Below, piece by piece: positions 1-6,846 of a stretch of DNA of 64,000 bases. Made by a program: the position numbers and the translations under genes. The stretch spans positions 1,444,001-1,508,000 of the forward strand of contig NZ_CP040244.1 in assembly GCF_005517195.1 (NCBI RefSeq), written 5' to 3'. This stretch comes from Streptomyces vilmorinianum. GTDB lineage: Bacteria; Actinomycetota; Actinomycetes; Streptomycetales; Streptomycetaceae. Within the stretch, counting starts at the first letter, position 1; the number at the start of each line of letters is the position of its first letter. Under the pieces are notes generated by a model. That model had not been told where the DNA came from, did no database searches, and saw only the letters and a program-made list of their open reading frames with translations.

Positions 1-122
1 AACGGCTGTGGAAGGACTGCCCCGAGCTGTCTCTGCCCGAGGACGCCCTGAAGACCCGCGGCAAGGCCGCCGAGCACGCGGCGCTGACCGGCGCCGACGG
101 GACGGACGGTGAGCTGAGCTGA
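1..122 (+). CDS. rsfS: Ribosomal silencing factor RsfS, C-terminal end (partial)
   Basis: The window opens inside a gene. The frame beginning at base 3 reads RLWKDCPELSLPEDALKTRG and continues to a TGA at 120-122, giving the last 39 residues. RsfS binds ribosomal protein L14 on the large subunit and blocks subunit joining during starvation. The call rests on two things: the tail resembles the acidic, poorly conserved C-terminus of Streptomyces RsfS, and the next gene is a histidine phosphatase, which follows rsfS in both streptomycetes and M. tuberculosis. The diagnostic core domain lies outside the window, so this is partly inference from context. The stop overlaps the start of the next gene. 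Confidence 0.7.
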   Translation, partial: RLWKDCPELSLPEDALKTRGKAAEHAALTGADGTDGELS

Positions 123-772
123 GCGCCACCAAGGGCGGCAGCGGCCGCCGTATCGTCCTGTGGCGTCATGGCCAGACCTCCTGGAACCTGGAGCGCCGCT
201 TCCAGGGCTCCACGGACATCGAGCTGACAGAGACCGGCGTCGCCCAGGCGCGCCGGTCCGCCCGGCTGCTCGCCTCGCTCAAGCCGGACGCGATCGTCGC
301 CTCCGACCTGAAGCGTGCGGCGGCCACCGCCGCCGAGCTGGCCGCGATCACCGGCCACCCCGTCGCGCACGACTCCGCCCTGCGCGAGACGTACGCGGGG
401 GAGTGGCAGGGGCTGACCCACGACGAGATCGTGGCGCGGTACGGCGAGCAGTACGCCGCCTGGAAGCGCGGCGAGCCCGTGCGCCGGGGCGGCGGCGAAC
501 TGGAGACCGAGGTCGCCGACCGGGCCGCCCCGGTGGTCCTGGACCACGCCGACAAGCTGCCCGAGGACGGCACGCTCGTCGTGGTCAGCCACGGCGGCAC
601 GATCCGCACCACCATCGGCCGGCTGCTCGGCCTGGAGGCGCACCACTGGGAGGGCCTCGGCGGGCTCTCCAACTGCTGCTGGTCCGTCCTCGGCGAGGGC
701 GCCCGGGGCTGGCGACTCCTCGAGCACAACGCCGGCACGCTGCCCGAGCCGGTCCTCGGAGACGACGACTGA
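119..772 (+). CDS. Histidine phosphatase family protein (phosphoglycerate mutase-like)
   Basis: A 217-residue member of the histidine phosphatase superfamily. The catalytic RHG motif is in the N-terminal sequence IVLWRHGQTSWNLERRFQGS, and the second catalytic His lies in VVVSHGGTIRT, so both halves of the active site are present. The orthologue beside rsfS in mycobacteria is glucosyl-3-phosphoglycerate phosphatase (GpgP); this protein could dephosphorylate a sugar phosphate, but the substrate cannot be read from sequence. Start: the frame is closed upstream by a TGA at 110-112 and contains no ATG or GTG before the RHG motif, so the likely start is CTG at 119, overlapping the rsfS stop, with a GGACGG purine stretch 10-15 bases upstream. 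Translation is probably coupled to rsfS. Confidence 0.88.
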   Translation: MSATKGGSGRRIVLWRHGQTSWNLERRFQGSTDIELTETGVAQARRSARLLASLKPDAIVASDLKRAAATAAELAAITGHPVAHDSALRETYAGEWQGLTHDEIVARYGEQYAAWKRGEPVRRGGGELETEVADRAAPVVLDHADKLPEDGTLVVVSHGGTIRTTIGRLLGLEAHHWEGLGGLSNCCWSVLGEGARGWRLLEHNAGTLPEPVLGDDD

Positions 773-791
773 GCCGCTGTCGGACCCGGAT

Positions 792-821
792 TTCACTTTC
801 CGGCAGGTCACAGGCTAAAGT
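792..821 (+). promoter_or_regulatory. Candidate promoter of tRNA-Ala copy 1
   Basis: TTCACT (792-797) and TAAAGT (816-821) are separated by 18 bases and lie 37 bases before the mature tRNA. This fits a housekeeping sigma (HrdB-type) promoter. The -35 box matches the consensus at four of six positions. Inference only. Confidence 0.45.
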
Positions 822-857
822 TCTTCTTGTTCGCAGCGCGGAGCGCGAAGAACACGA

Positions 858-930
858 GGGGCTATAGCTCAGTTGGTAGAGCGCCTGCATGGCATGCAGG
901 AGGTCAGGAGTTCAATTCTCCTTAGCTCCA
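858..930 (+). tRNA. tRNA-Ala (anticodon GGC), copy 1
   Basis: A 73-base cloverleaf. The acceptor stem pairs GGGGCTA (858-864) with TAGCTCC (923-929), with discriminator A at 930. The anticodon stem CCTGC/GCAGG (884-888/896-900) encloses loop ATGGCAT with anticodon GGC at 891-893, which reads GCC and GCU alanine codons, the dominant Ala codons here. The T-arm carries TTCAATT. CCA is not encoded. The copy at 5122-5194 is identical over all 73 bases. Confidence 0.97.
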
Positions 931-937
931 CAGTCAC

Positions 938-975
938 CGAATCCCGTCCCCACCAGGGGGCGGGATTCGTCGTTT
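938..975 (+). terminator. Intrinsic terminator after tRNA-Ala copy 1
   Basis: A 14-bp stem (938-951 with 956-969, one G-T pair) closes a four-base loop and is followed by CGTTTC. It ends just before the stop codon of the convergent regulator gene, so it may terminate both transcripts. Confidence 0.7.
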
Positions 976-977
976 CG

Positions 978-1829
978 TCAGTCCCCCCGCAGCCTCTCGA
1001 TCGCGCGGCGGCTCTCCTCGTCGTTGGGCGTGTACGCCACGATCCGGCACTCCGGCATTCCGTTGATGGACAGCGACACCGAGGTCATCCGGACCTCGCC
1101 CACGAGGTCGTGCCGGAAGGTCTTCACCCGGGTCCCGGGCGGCACGACGTCCCCGCTCCGCCAGAGCCGCTCGAACTCCGGGCTCGCCTCCGAGAGCCGC
1201 CGGATGAACGACTCCCAGGCGGGCTCGCCCACATGGCGTCCGTAGGCACCGCGCGTCTGGGCCACCATCAGGGGCAGTTCGAGGCGCTTGTCGACCACGG
1301 GACAGGCCGGGTCGGGGATGGTGAAGAGCGTCCACAGCACATTGCGTATGCCGAGCGGATTGCGCACCGGGTCGTGCGCGGAGGGCAGGAACAGCGCCTC
1401 GTACGTGGAGTTGGTCGCCAGCACGTCGTACCGGCTGTTGTAGACCACCGCCGGGTGCGGGGCGAGGGCGTCCAGGATGCCCTGTATCTCCGGACTGACC
1501 ACCTCCACGTCCACGGCTCCGTGGTCCGGCGCGAACGGCACCTCCGCCAGGTGGTACAGGTGCTCGCGCTCGGGACGGTCCAGCCGGAGCGTGCGGGCCA
1601 CCGCGTCGAGCACCTGGGAGGAGGCGTTGATCGGACGGCCCTGTTCCAGCCAGGTGTACCAGGTGACACCGACGCCGGAGAGCTGGGCGACCTCCTCGCG
1701 GCGCAGACCGGGCGTGCGGCGGCGCAGGCCGGGCGGCATGCCCACGTCCTCAGGGGTCACCCGGGCCCGGCGGCTGCGCAGGAACGCGGCCAGTTCGAGC
1801 CTGCGGCGCCGCCGTGTCGGTGCTGCCAT
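978..1829 (-). CDS. XRE-family transcriptional regulator with MmyB-type ligand-binding domain
   Basis: A 283-residue DNA-binding regulator. The N-terminal helix-turn-helix includes RRRTPGLRREEVAQLSGVG followed by WYTWLEQGR, the hallmark of actinobacterial XRE proteins whose C-terminal domain is the MmyB-like ligand-binding (MLTR_LBD) fold; the C-terminal 180 residues fit that fold. These proteins usually control a neighbouring gene in response to a small ligand. It is divergently oriented from a DHA2-type exporter, so the likely target is the 111-base shared intergenic region. Start: ATG at 1829 has GGGGG about 10 bases upstream; a GTG at 1838 is in frame but lies directly on the Shine-Dalgarno sequence. 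The same architecture recurs at 48334-49221. Confidence 0.88.
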   Translation of the reverse strand: MAAPTRRRRRLELAAFLRSRRARVTPEDVGMPPGLRRRTPGLRREEVAQLSGVGVTWYTWLEQGRPINASSQVLDAVARTLRLDRPEREHLYHLAEVPFAPDHGAVDVEVVSPEIQGILDALAPHPAVVYNSRYDVLATNSTYEALFLPSAHDPVRNPLGIRNVLWTLFTIPDPACPVVDKRLELPLMVAQTRGAYGRHVGEPAWESFIRRLSEASPEFERLWRSGDVVPPGTRVKTFRHDLVGEVRMTSVSLSINGMPECRIVAYTPNDEESRRAIERLRGD

Positions 1830-1940
1830 AGTCGTCACACCCCCATGGTCGAGTCCCCGTGCCGCCGTTGCCAGGTGGTGTCAGTACCAGCATCAGCGGG
1901 CTCTCGTTACCCGTATCGAATCGTCGTCACGCTGCGGGAC

Positions 1941-3374
1941 ATGACGACGACCACAACACGTCCCGTACTCAGTAAAGACGGTGGCACCGACAGTCGGCCG
2001 CGGCTGCTGCTCGCCGTGGTGCTCGCCGCGCAGTTCATGGCGCTGCTCGACGTCTTCATCGTCAACGTCGCCGCCCCCACCATCCGTACCGAACTGGCCG
2101 CCTCCGGAGCCGGACTTCAGCTCGTCATCGCCGGATACACCATCACCTACGCGGTGTTGCTCATCACCGGCGCCCGCCTCGGAGACCGGCTCGGCCACCG
2201 GCGGACGTACCTCGCCGGACTCGCCGTCTTCACCGGGGCCTCGCTCGCCTGCGGGCTGGCCGCGGGAACCGGCCAGCTGGTCGCCTTCCGGCTCGTCCAG
2301 GGCGCCGGAGCGGCCCTGATGATCCCCCAGGTGCTCAGCCTCATCCAGCGGAACTTCGCGGGGGAGGGCCGCGTCCGCGCGCTCAGCGCCTACGCCGCCG
2401 TGCTGGCCACCGGCGCCGCCGCCGGACAGGTCGCGGGCGGCATCCTCGTCAGCGCGGATCTGTTCGGCAGCAGCTGGCGGCCGGTCTTCCTCGTCAACGT
2501 CCCCATCGGTCTGGCGCTGCTGGCCCTGGGCGCCCGGGTGCTGCCGCGCGACGCCCGCACCGAGCCCGAGCGCGCCCGGCCCCTCGACCTGCCCGGACTG
2601 GTCCTGCTCGCCGCGGCCGTCTCGCTGCTCACCGTCCCCCTGGTCCTCGGGCAGGAGCAGGACTGGCCGCTCTGGTCCTGGATCTCGCTCGCGGCCTCCG
2701 TGGCGGTCTTCGCGGCGTTCACCGCCTACGAGTCGCGGCTCGCCCGACGCGGTGGCGCTCCGCTCATCGCCCCGCGCGTCCTGCGTATCCCCGGCATCGG
2801 ACAGGCCGCGTTCCGGATCGCCGTGGCGATGGCCGTCAATGCCGGCTTCCTGTTCACCCTCACCCTGCACCTGCAGGGAGGCCTCGGGCACAGTGCCCTG
2901 CGGGCCGGTCTGACCTTCGCGCCGGCCGCCGTGGTCTTCGGCGCGATCGGCCTGACCTGGCGTCGCTGGCCCGCCCGCGGACAGCGCTTCCTGATCCCGG
3001 GCGGATTCCTGCTCGCCGCGGCCGCCGCGTGGGCCATGGGCGGTCTCCTCGCGAACGGCGAGGCGGGCGGCTGGATGCTCTATCCGGCACTCGCCGCCAT
3101 GGGCGCGGGGCTCTCGCTGGCCTTCAGCCCCGCCCTGACCGGCGCGCTGGCCGGCGTACGGCCCGAGGACGCCGCCGACGCCAGCGGTCTGCTCGCCACC
3201 GTCACCCAGCTCGGCCAGCTGATCGGCGTCGCGACATTCGGCACACTCTTCCTCGGCCGACTGCACGCGCCCGGGGTTCAGGCCTCCGCCGACGCACTGT
3301 GGGGATGCGCCCTCGCGCTGGCCGCCGCTTCGATCTTGGGCGCATCGGCCGGCCTGGTACGCCGAGCTCGCTGA
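1941..3374 (+). CDS. MFS transporter, DHA2 (14-TM drug:H+ antiporter) type
   Basis: A 477-residue integral membrane exporter of the major facilitator superfamily. The first membrane helix carries FMALLDVFIVNVAAPTI, the DHA2 motif D1-like signature, then GARLGDRLGHRRTYLAGL (motif A) and FRLVQGAGAALMIPQVLSLI (motif C region). About 14 hydrophobic segments cover the whole length. Substrates of the family include antibiotics and other amphipathic compounds; the specific one cannot be read. The divergent XRE gene is the likely local regulator. The ATG at 1941 is chosen because the hydrophobic domain begins about 25 residues later; longer in-frame extensions upstream overlap the regulator and have no coding character. 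Confidence 0.9.
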   Translation: MTTTTTRPVLSKDGGTDSRPRLLLAVVLAAQFMALLDVFIVNVAAPTIRTELAASGAGLQLVIAGYTITYAVLLITGARLGDRLGHRRTYLAGLAVFTGASLACGLAAGTGQLVAFRLVQGAGAALMIPQVLSLIQRNFAGEGRVRALSAYAAVLATGAAAGQVAGGILVSADLFGSSWRPVFLVNVPIGLALLALGARVLPRDARTEPERARPLDLPGLVLLAAAVSLLTVPLVLGQEQDWPLWSWISLAASVAVFAAFTAYESRLARRGGAPLIAPRVLRIPGIGQAAFRIAVAMAVNAGFLFTLTLHLQGGLGHSALRAGLTFAPAAVVFGAIGLTWRRWPARGQRFLIPGGFLLAAAAAWAMGGLLANGEAGGWMLYPALAAMGAGLSLAFSPALTGALAGVRPEDAADASGLLATVTQLGQLIGVATFGTLFLGRLHAPGVQASADALWGCALALAAASILGASAGLVRRAR

Positions 3375-3445
3375 CCCTCTTGCGGGGCCATGGCAGAATC
3401 GGACGGCCGGAGGGGGACGAAGTTCCGGACGGGAGGGAATGTGCG

Positions 3446-3559
3446 ATGGCCGCCAGCGGTGCCGAGGATGCCGAGACCGATGCCGTCGCCGGGCCGACCG
3501 TCGGCGACAACGGCGGAGTGTCCTATGCGCGCACGTCCTGCGGCCACAGCTGGAGCTGA
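3446..3559 (+). CDS. Possible small protein, 37 residues, unknown function
   Basis: A short reading frame with good Streptomyces codon bias: most third positions are G or C, and GGGAGGG lies about 8-14 bases upstream of the ATG. The peptide is acidic in its first half (AASGAEDAETDAV) and ends YARTSCGHSWS. Its stop directly abuts the start of the next zinc-ribbon gene, which suggests translational coupling. I recognise no family. It could be a real small protein or a chance frame upstream of the conserved gene; comparison of synonymous substitution in related species would decide. Confidence 0.4.
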   Translation: MAASGAEDAETDAVAGPTVGDNGGVSYARTSCGHSWS

Positions 3560-3562
3560 GTG

Positions 3563-3796
3563 ATGGGTGCACACAGGCGGAAGTGCGACTGGTGCGGCAG
3601 TGGGACGCCCATTGTCCGCGACATGGACCCGGTCAACACCGAGTACCAGTACTGGTGCGAGGAGTGCGCGCGGGCGCTGATCATAAAAGGCGACCCGATC
3701 GAGACCTACCGCGAGCTCGAGGGGGAGCCGATCTACGGACGGCTCCTGGACGAGCACTGCACCCTCAAGCGGTTCTACTCCTTCGCCACGGCCTGA
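3563..3796 (+). CDS. Small zinc-ribbon-like hypothetical protein
   Basis: A 77-residue protein with two Cys pairs, CDWCG near residue 8 and CEECA near residue 35, spaced like a treble-clef or zinc-ribbon finger, plus a further Cys in DEHCTLKRFY. It is otherwise acidic and soluble, with no membrane segment. I do not recognise a named family; it looks like a conserved Streptomyces hypothetical. ATG at 3563 is preferred, with GGAG eight bases upstream; GTG at 3560 is the alternative. Its 3' end overlaps the tail of the convergent glycosyltransferase gene by 22 bases. Confidence 0.7.
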   Translation: MGAHRRKCDWCGSGTPIVRDMDPVNTEYQYWCEECARALIIKGDPIETYRELEGEPIYGRLLDEHCTLKRFYSFATA

Positions 3797-5001
3797 CGCC
3801 ACCGCTGGAGGGCGTAGCCCAGGAACAGCGCTGTCACGGTCAGCGGATAGACCGCGGAGAGCAGCATCTGACCGGCGTTCTGGTCGAGTTCGGGGCGCCC
3901 CGGGTCGTGCGGCACCCACCACAGGGCGAACGAGGCGAAGGCCAGCGCCACCGCCGCCACCGTCCATCCCGGCCGCACGCGCTCGCGGCGGTCCACGAGC
4001 AGCACCAGCAGGGGGACGCACCAGACCCAGTGGTGGGACCAGGAGATCGGGCTGATCATCAGCGCCGTGATCGCGCAGGCGATCACGGCCAGGGCCTTGT
4101 CGCCGCGCAGCGCGGCCCGTACGGCGAGCACCATCGCCGCGCCACCGAGCAGGGCCGCGGCCGGCGCCCACCACATGCCGGGGTCGTCGGTGTGCATCAG
4201 CCGGGCCAGCACCCCGCGCAGCGACTGGTTGGCGGTCTCCTCGGCGAAGCCGACCCGGCCGGTCTCGAAGAGCGTCTCGGTCCAGAACCGCTGGGAGTCG
4301 TACGGCAGGATCACCGCGCTGACCAGCGTCGTCCCGAGGAAGACGGCGGTCGCCGTGGCGGCCGTGCGCAGCCACTGGTTCCAGCGGTCGTCCCGGCGCC
4401 ACAGGAGCAGGCCTGCGGCCAGCAGGAGGACGACGAACAGGCCGGGTGTGAGCTTCACCGCAGTCGCCAGACCGATGCCGACGCCCGCCCAGCGGTTTCC
4501 CTCCCGGCGTGTGAAGTCCCACAGCACCGCCACCGCGATGAGCAGGTTGATCTGTCCGTACCGCAGCGTCGTCCAGACCGGCTCGCTCCAGACCACGACG
4601 GCTGCCACCAGGAACGTGAGCTGCCACAGTCGCGTACGCGAGAGGGAGGGGCGGACCAGCTGCAGCGAGAGCTGCACCAGCGCGATCACCAGGAGCAGGT
4701 TCCCGGCGGTGGCGAGCGTGCGCATCAGCGGGACGCTCACCAGCGTCAGCGGGACGAACAGCAGCCCGGCGAAGGGCGGGTACGTCATGGCGAGGTTCGC
4801 CGTGGTGGCGCGCATCGCGTAGAGGTCGCCGCCGGCCCGGACCGTCTCCCCCTCGGCCCGGTAGACCATCACGTCGAGCATGTTCACGTGGGCGAGGCGC
4901 TGCGCCACCCAGAAGGCTATGAACGACACGAGACAGGCCGCCGCGGCGGTGGCGAGAGGCCACTGGCGGGCACGGGTTCTGGCGAGCACGGACACGGTCA
5001 C
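3775..5001 (-). CDS. GT87-family integral membrane glycosyltransferase
   Basis: A 408-residue polytopic membrane protein with about nine to eleven hydrophobic segments. After the first membrane helix come HVNMLDVMVYRAEGETV, LYAMR and MTYPPFAGLLFVP. This layout, with an Asp in the first outer loop, then a YPPF motif, is typical of the GT87 (DUF2029) alpha-mannosyltransferases that use polyprenyl-phosphate-mannose at the outer membrane face. Later signatures include RYGQINLL, VKLTPGLFVV and ISPISWSHHWVW. In actinobacteria such enzymes act in lipoglycan or glycoprotein assembly; the acceptor here is unknown. GTG start at 5001 precedes the first helix by about 15 residues. It is transcribed away from the second tRNA-Ala gene. 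Confidence 0.85.
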   Translation of the reverse strand: MTVSVLARTRARQWPLATAAAACLVSFIAFWVAQRLAHVNMLDVMVYRAEGETVRAGGDLYAMRATTANLAMTYPPFAGLLFVPLTLVSVPLMRTLATAGNLLLVIALVQLSLQLVRPSLSRTRLWQLTFLVAAVVVWSEPVWTTLRYGQINLLIAVAVLWDFTRREGNRWAGVGIGLATAVKLTPGLFVVLLLAAGLLLWRRDDRWNQWLRTAATATAVFLGTTLVSAVILPYDSQRFWTETLFETGRVGFAEETANQSLRGVLARLMHTDDPGMWWAPAAALLGGAAMVLAVRAALRGDKALAVIACAITALMISPISWSHHWVWCVPLLVLLVDRRERVRPGWTVAAVALAFASFALWWVPHDPGRPELDQNAGQMLLSAVYPLTVTALFLGYALQRWRQAVAKE

Positions 5002-5046
5002 AGAGGGGGACCCTACCTGTCACCCTCGGACCGCCAGGGAAACGAT

Positions 5047-5076
5047 TTGGTGATCCCCCGGGGAGCCGGTTAATGT
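5047..5076 (+). promoter_or_regulatory. Candidate promoter of tRNA-Ala copy 2
   Basis: TTGGTG (5047-5052) and TAATGT (5071-5076) are spaced by 18 bases, 45 bases before the tRNA. Inferred housekeeping promoter, distinct in sequence from that of copy 1. Confidence 0.45.
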
Positions 5077-5121
5077 TCTGTCTGTCGCCGCGGGGGGAAC
5101 CCGGAACGGGGCGGACAGCAA

Positions 5122-5194
5122 GGGGCTATAGCTCAGTTGGTAGAGCGCCTGCATGGCATGCAGGAGGTCAGGAGTTCAATTCTCCTTAGCTCCA
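5122..5194 (+). tRNA. tRNA-Ala (anticodon GGC), copy 2
   Basis: Identical in all 73 bases to the tRNA at 858-930, with the same acceptor, anticodon and T arms. The flanking sequences are unrelated, so each copy has its own promoter and terminator. This is an old dispersed duplication or a copy kept identical by gene conversion. Confidence 0.97.
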
Positions 5195-5200
5195 CAGGAA

Positions 5201-5244
5201 GAAGAAGCGGATCATCCGAATCGGATGATCCGCTTCTTCGTTTT
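5201..5244 (+). terminator. Intrinsic terminator after tRNA-Ala copy 2
   Basis: Two perfectly complementary 19-base arms (5201-5219 and 5221-5239) flank a single central base, so the apex must open to a short loop. GTTTT follows. It lies between the tRNA and the convergent NuoF-like gene and may work in both directions. Confidence 0.85.
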
Positions 5245-5268
5245 CAGCGGCTCAGGGGCTCAGGTGCG

Positions 5269-6846
5269 TCAACCCCGGCCGCTGCCCAGTGCCTTGCGGC
5301 CCGCGCCCGGCGGCAGGGCCGGCCGCTCCTGGGGCGCCTGCTCGACCCGGAGCGCCAGCGCGGGGCAGCGGCGCACGGCCCGCTGAGCCCGCCCCCGCAG
5401 ATGCATCGGCACGGAAGCGTCGGCGAGCACCGGAAAGCCGTCAGGGCCCATCCTGATCAGCTCCGGCACGATGTCCGCGCACAGCCCGTGCCCTTGGCAC
5501 AGCGTCCAGTCCACGGCCAGCTTCTCGCCGCTCGGAATCGACTCTTCCGCGTCCTCGTAACCCGGCGCGGGCAGCGGCAGGACCCCGAGGGTCGGCCGCC
5601 CGCAGCCGCCGTCGAGGACATGGGCGGCCAGATCGTCCGTGAAGGCCGAGAGCGTCGAGGCGAAGAAACGCGCCGAACCGTCCGGGTGCTTGCACGCCCC
5701 CCGGCCCTTCACCGCCTGGGTGACCTCCCGCAGCGCTTCGAGCGCGGCCGGACCACCCCCGTTCATCACGTCCGAAAGACCACCGGCCGCCGCGGGAAGA
5801 CCGAGCCGGCACGGCCCGCACTGGCCGGCGGTCTCCGCCGCGAGCCAGTTCGCGACCCGCAGCGACTCCCCGAGCGGGCACGTCTCGGGACCGATCGGCA
5901 GGATCGCCCCCGCTCCCAGGGCGCCGCCGACGGCCGCCAGGGACGCGCGTGAGACGACGGCGTTGTCGACCCCGACCGAGTCGATCCAGTTGCCGTGGTA
6001 CCCGCCCGTGAGGACGCCCTGGGGGAGTGGCGGGGCCCCCGCCAGCTGGAGGACGTACCGCAGCGGGACGCCTGTGGGCACCTCGACCACCATGGGGCGC
6101 GCGACCGCCCCTGAGATGGTCAGCATGACCGTGCCGGGCTCCGAGTCCAGACCGGTGTGGCCGTAGCGGTGCGGGCCGATCCGGGCGGCCACGGCGAGCT
6201 GCGCGAACGTCTCTGCGTTGGACAGCAGCGTCGGCGCACCGCCGACCCCCGACTCCGCCGCGCGCTCCCGCCGGCCGGCCGGCAGGGCGGGTCCGCCGCC
6301 CACCGCCCGGATCACCGCCGACGCCTCTCCGGAGACCATGCGCTCGGGAGTACGGACGACACGCGCGCGTAGCGCCTGTCCGCGCCGGTCGGAGAGCCCG
6401 CGTTCGGCGAGCGCCGACCGGATGGAGATCTCCGTGGAGTTACGGGTGACGGCCACGATCAGCGTCCGGGCACCGAGCGCCTCCGCGGCCAGCAGGGCCC
6501 CGTCCAGGATCAGGTGCGGGGCGCGGTTGAGCAGCACCGTGTCCTTGCGGCAGGCGGGCTCGCCCTCGCTGCCGTTGACCACCACCACGGGGCGTATCCC
6601 ACGGCGGATCGCCGCCTGCGCGACGGCCCGCAGCTTGCGGCCGAACGGAAATCCGGCGCCACCGCGCCCGTTGAGGGATATCTCGTCCGCGAGCTGCGCG
6701 AGCCGCTCACCGCTCACCGGATCCAGCGGCCCGTGCACCTTCAGGTGCATGGCGAGACCGAGCCGCTCGACCAGGTCGAAGCCCTGGGTGAGCTGCGGCA
6801 GCCCGACCACGCGAACCTCGGGGACGTCGGGGAGCGGGGCGTTCAC
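5269..6846 (-). CDS. NuoF-like flavo-iron-sulfur protein fused to a [3Fe-4S]-type ferredoxin domain
   Basis: A 525-residue redox protein. Residues 1-320 match the complex I 51-kDa (NuoF) FMN/NADH fold, with GRGGAGFPFGRK at 60-71 and NGSEGEPA at 91-98; an SLBB-like segment (TGVPLRYVLQLAG) follows. The cluster-binding region reads AGQCGPCR: Cys343, Cys346 and Cys385 are present, but the first Cys of the usual NuoF CGxCxPC set is Ala340. The C-terminal 80 residues form a small ferredoxin with Cys450, Cys456 and Cys494 (CQGHGLC...CP), the three-Cys pattern of [3Fe-4S] ferredoxins. It overlaps the upstream membrane heme protein gene by GTGA, so the two probably form an electron-transfer pair. It is not part of a nuo operon. 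NADH as donor is an inference. Confidence 0.85.
   Translation of the reverse strand: MNAPLPDVPEVRVVGLPQLTQGFDLVERLGLAMHLKVHGPLDPVSGERLAQLADEISLNGRGGAGFPFGRKLRAVAQAAIRRGIRPVVVVNGSEGEPACRKDTVLLNRAPHLILDGALLAAEALGARTLIVAVTRNSTEISIRSALAERGLSDRRGQALRARVVRTPERMVSGEASAVIRAVGGGPALPAGRRERAAESGVGGAPTLLSNAETFAQLAVAARIGPHRYGHTGLDSEPGTVMLTISGAVARPMVVEVPTGVPLRYVLQLAGAPPLPQGVLTGGYHGNWIDSVGVDNAVVSRASLAAVGGALGAGAILPIGPETCPLGESLRVANWLAAETAGQCGPCRLGLPAAAGGLSDVMNGGGPAALEALREVTQAVKGRGACKHPDGSARFFASTLSAFTDDLAAHVLDGGCGRPTLGVLPLPAPGYEDAEESIPSGEKLAVDWTLCQGHGLCADIVPELIRMGPDGFPVLADASVPMHLRGRAQRAVRRCPALALRVEQAPQERPALPPGAGRKALGSGRG

Noticed and set aside
3029..3559. 176-residue frame covering the MFS 3' end
   Set aside because: Most of it is out of frame with the MFS gene and Arg-rich; only the last 37 codons might be a gene and are listed separately.
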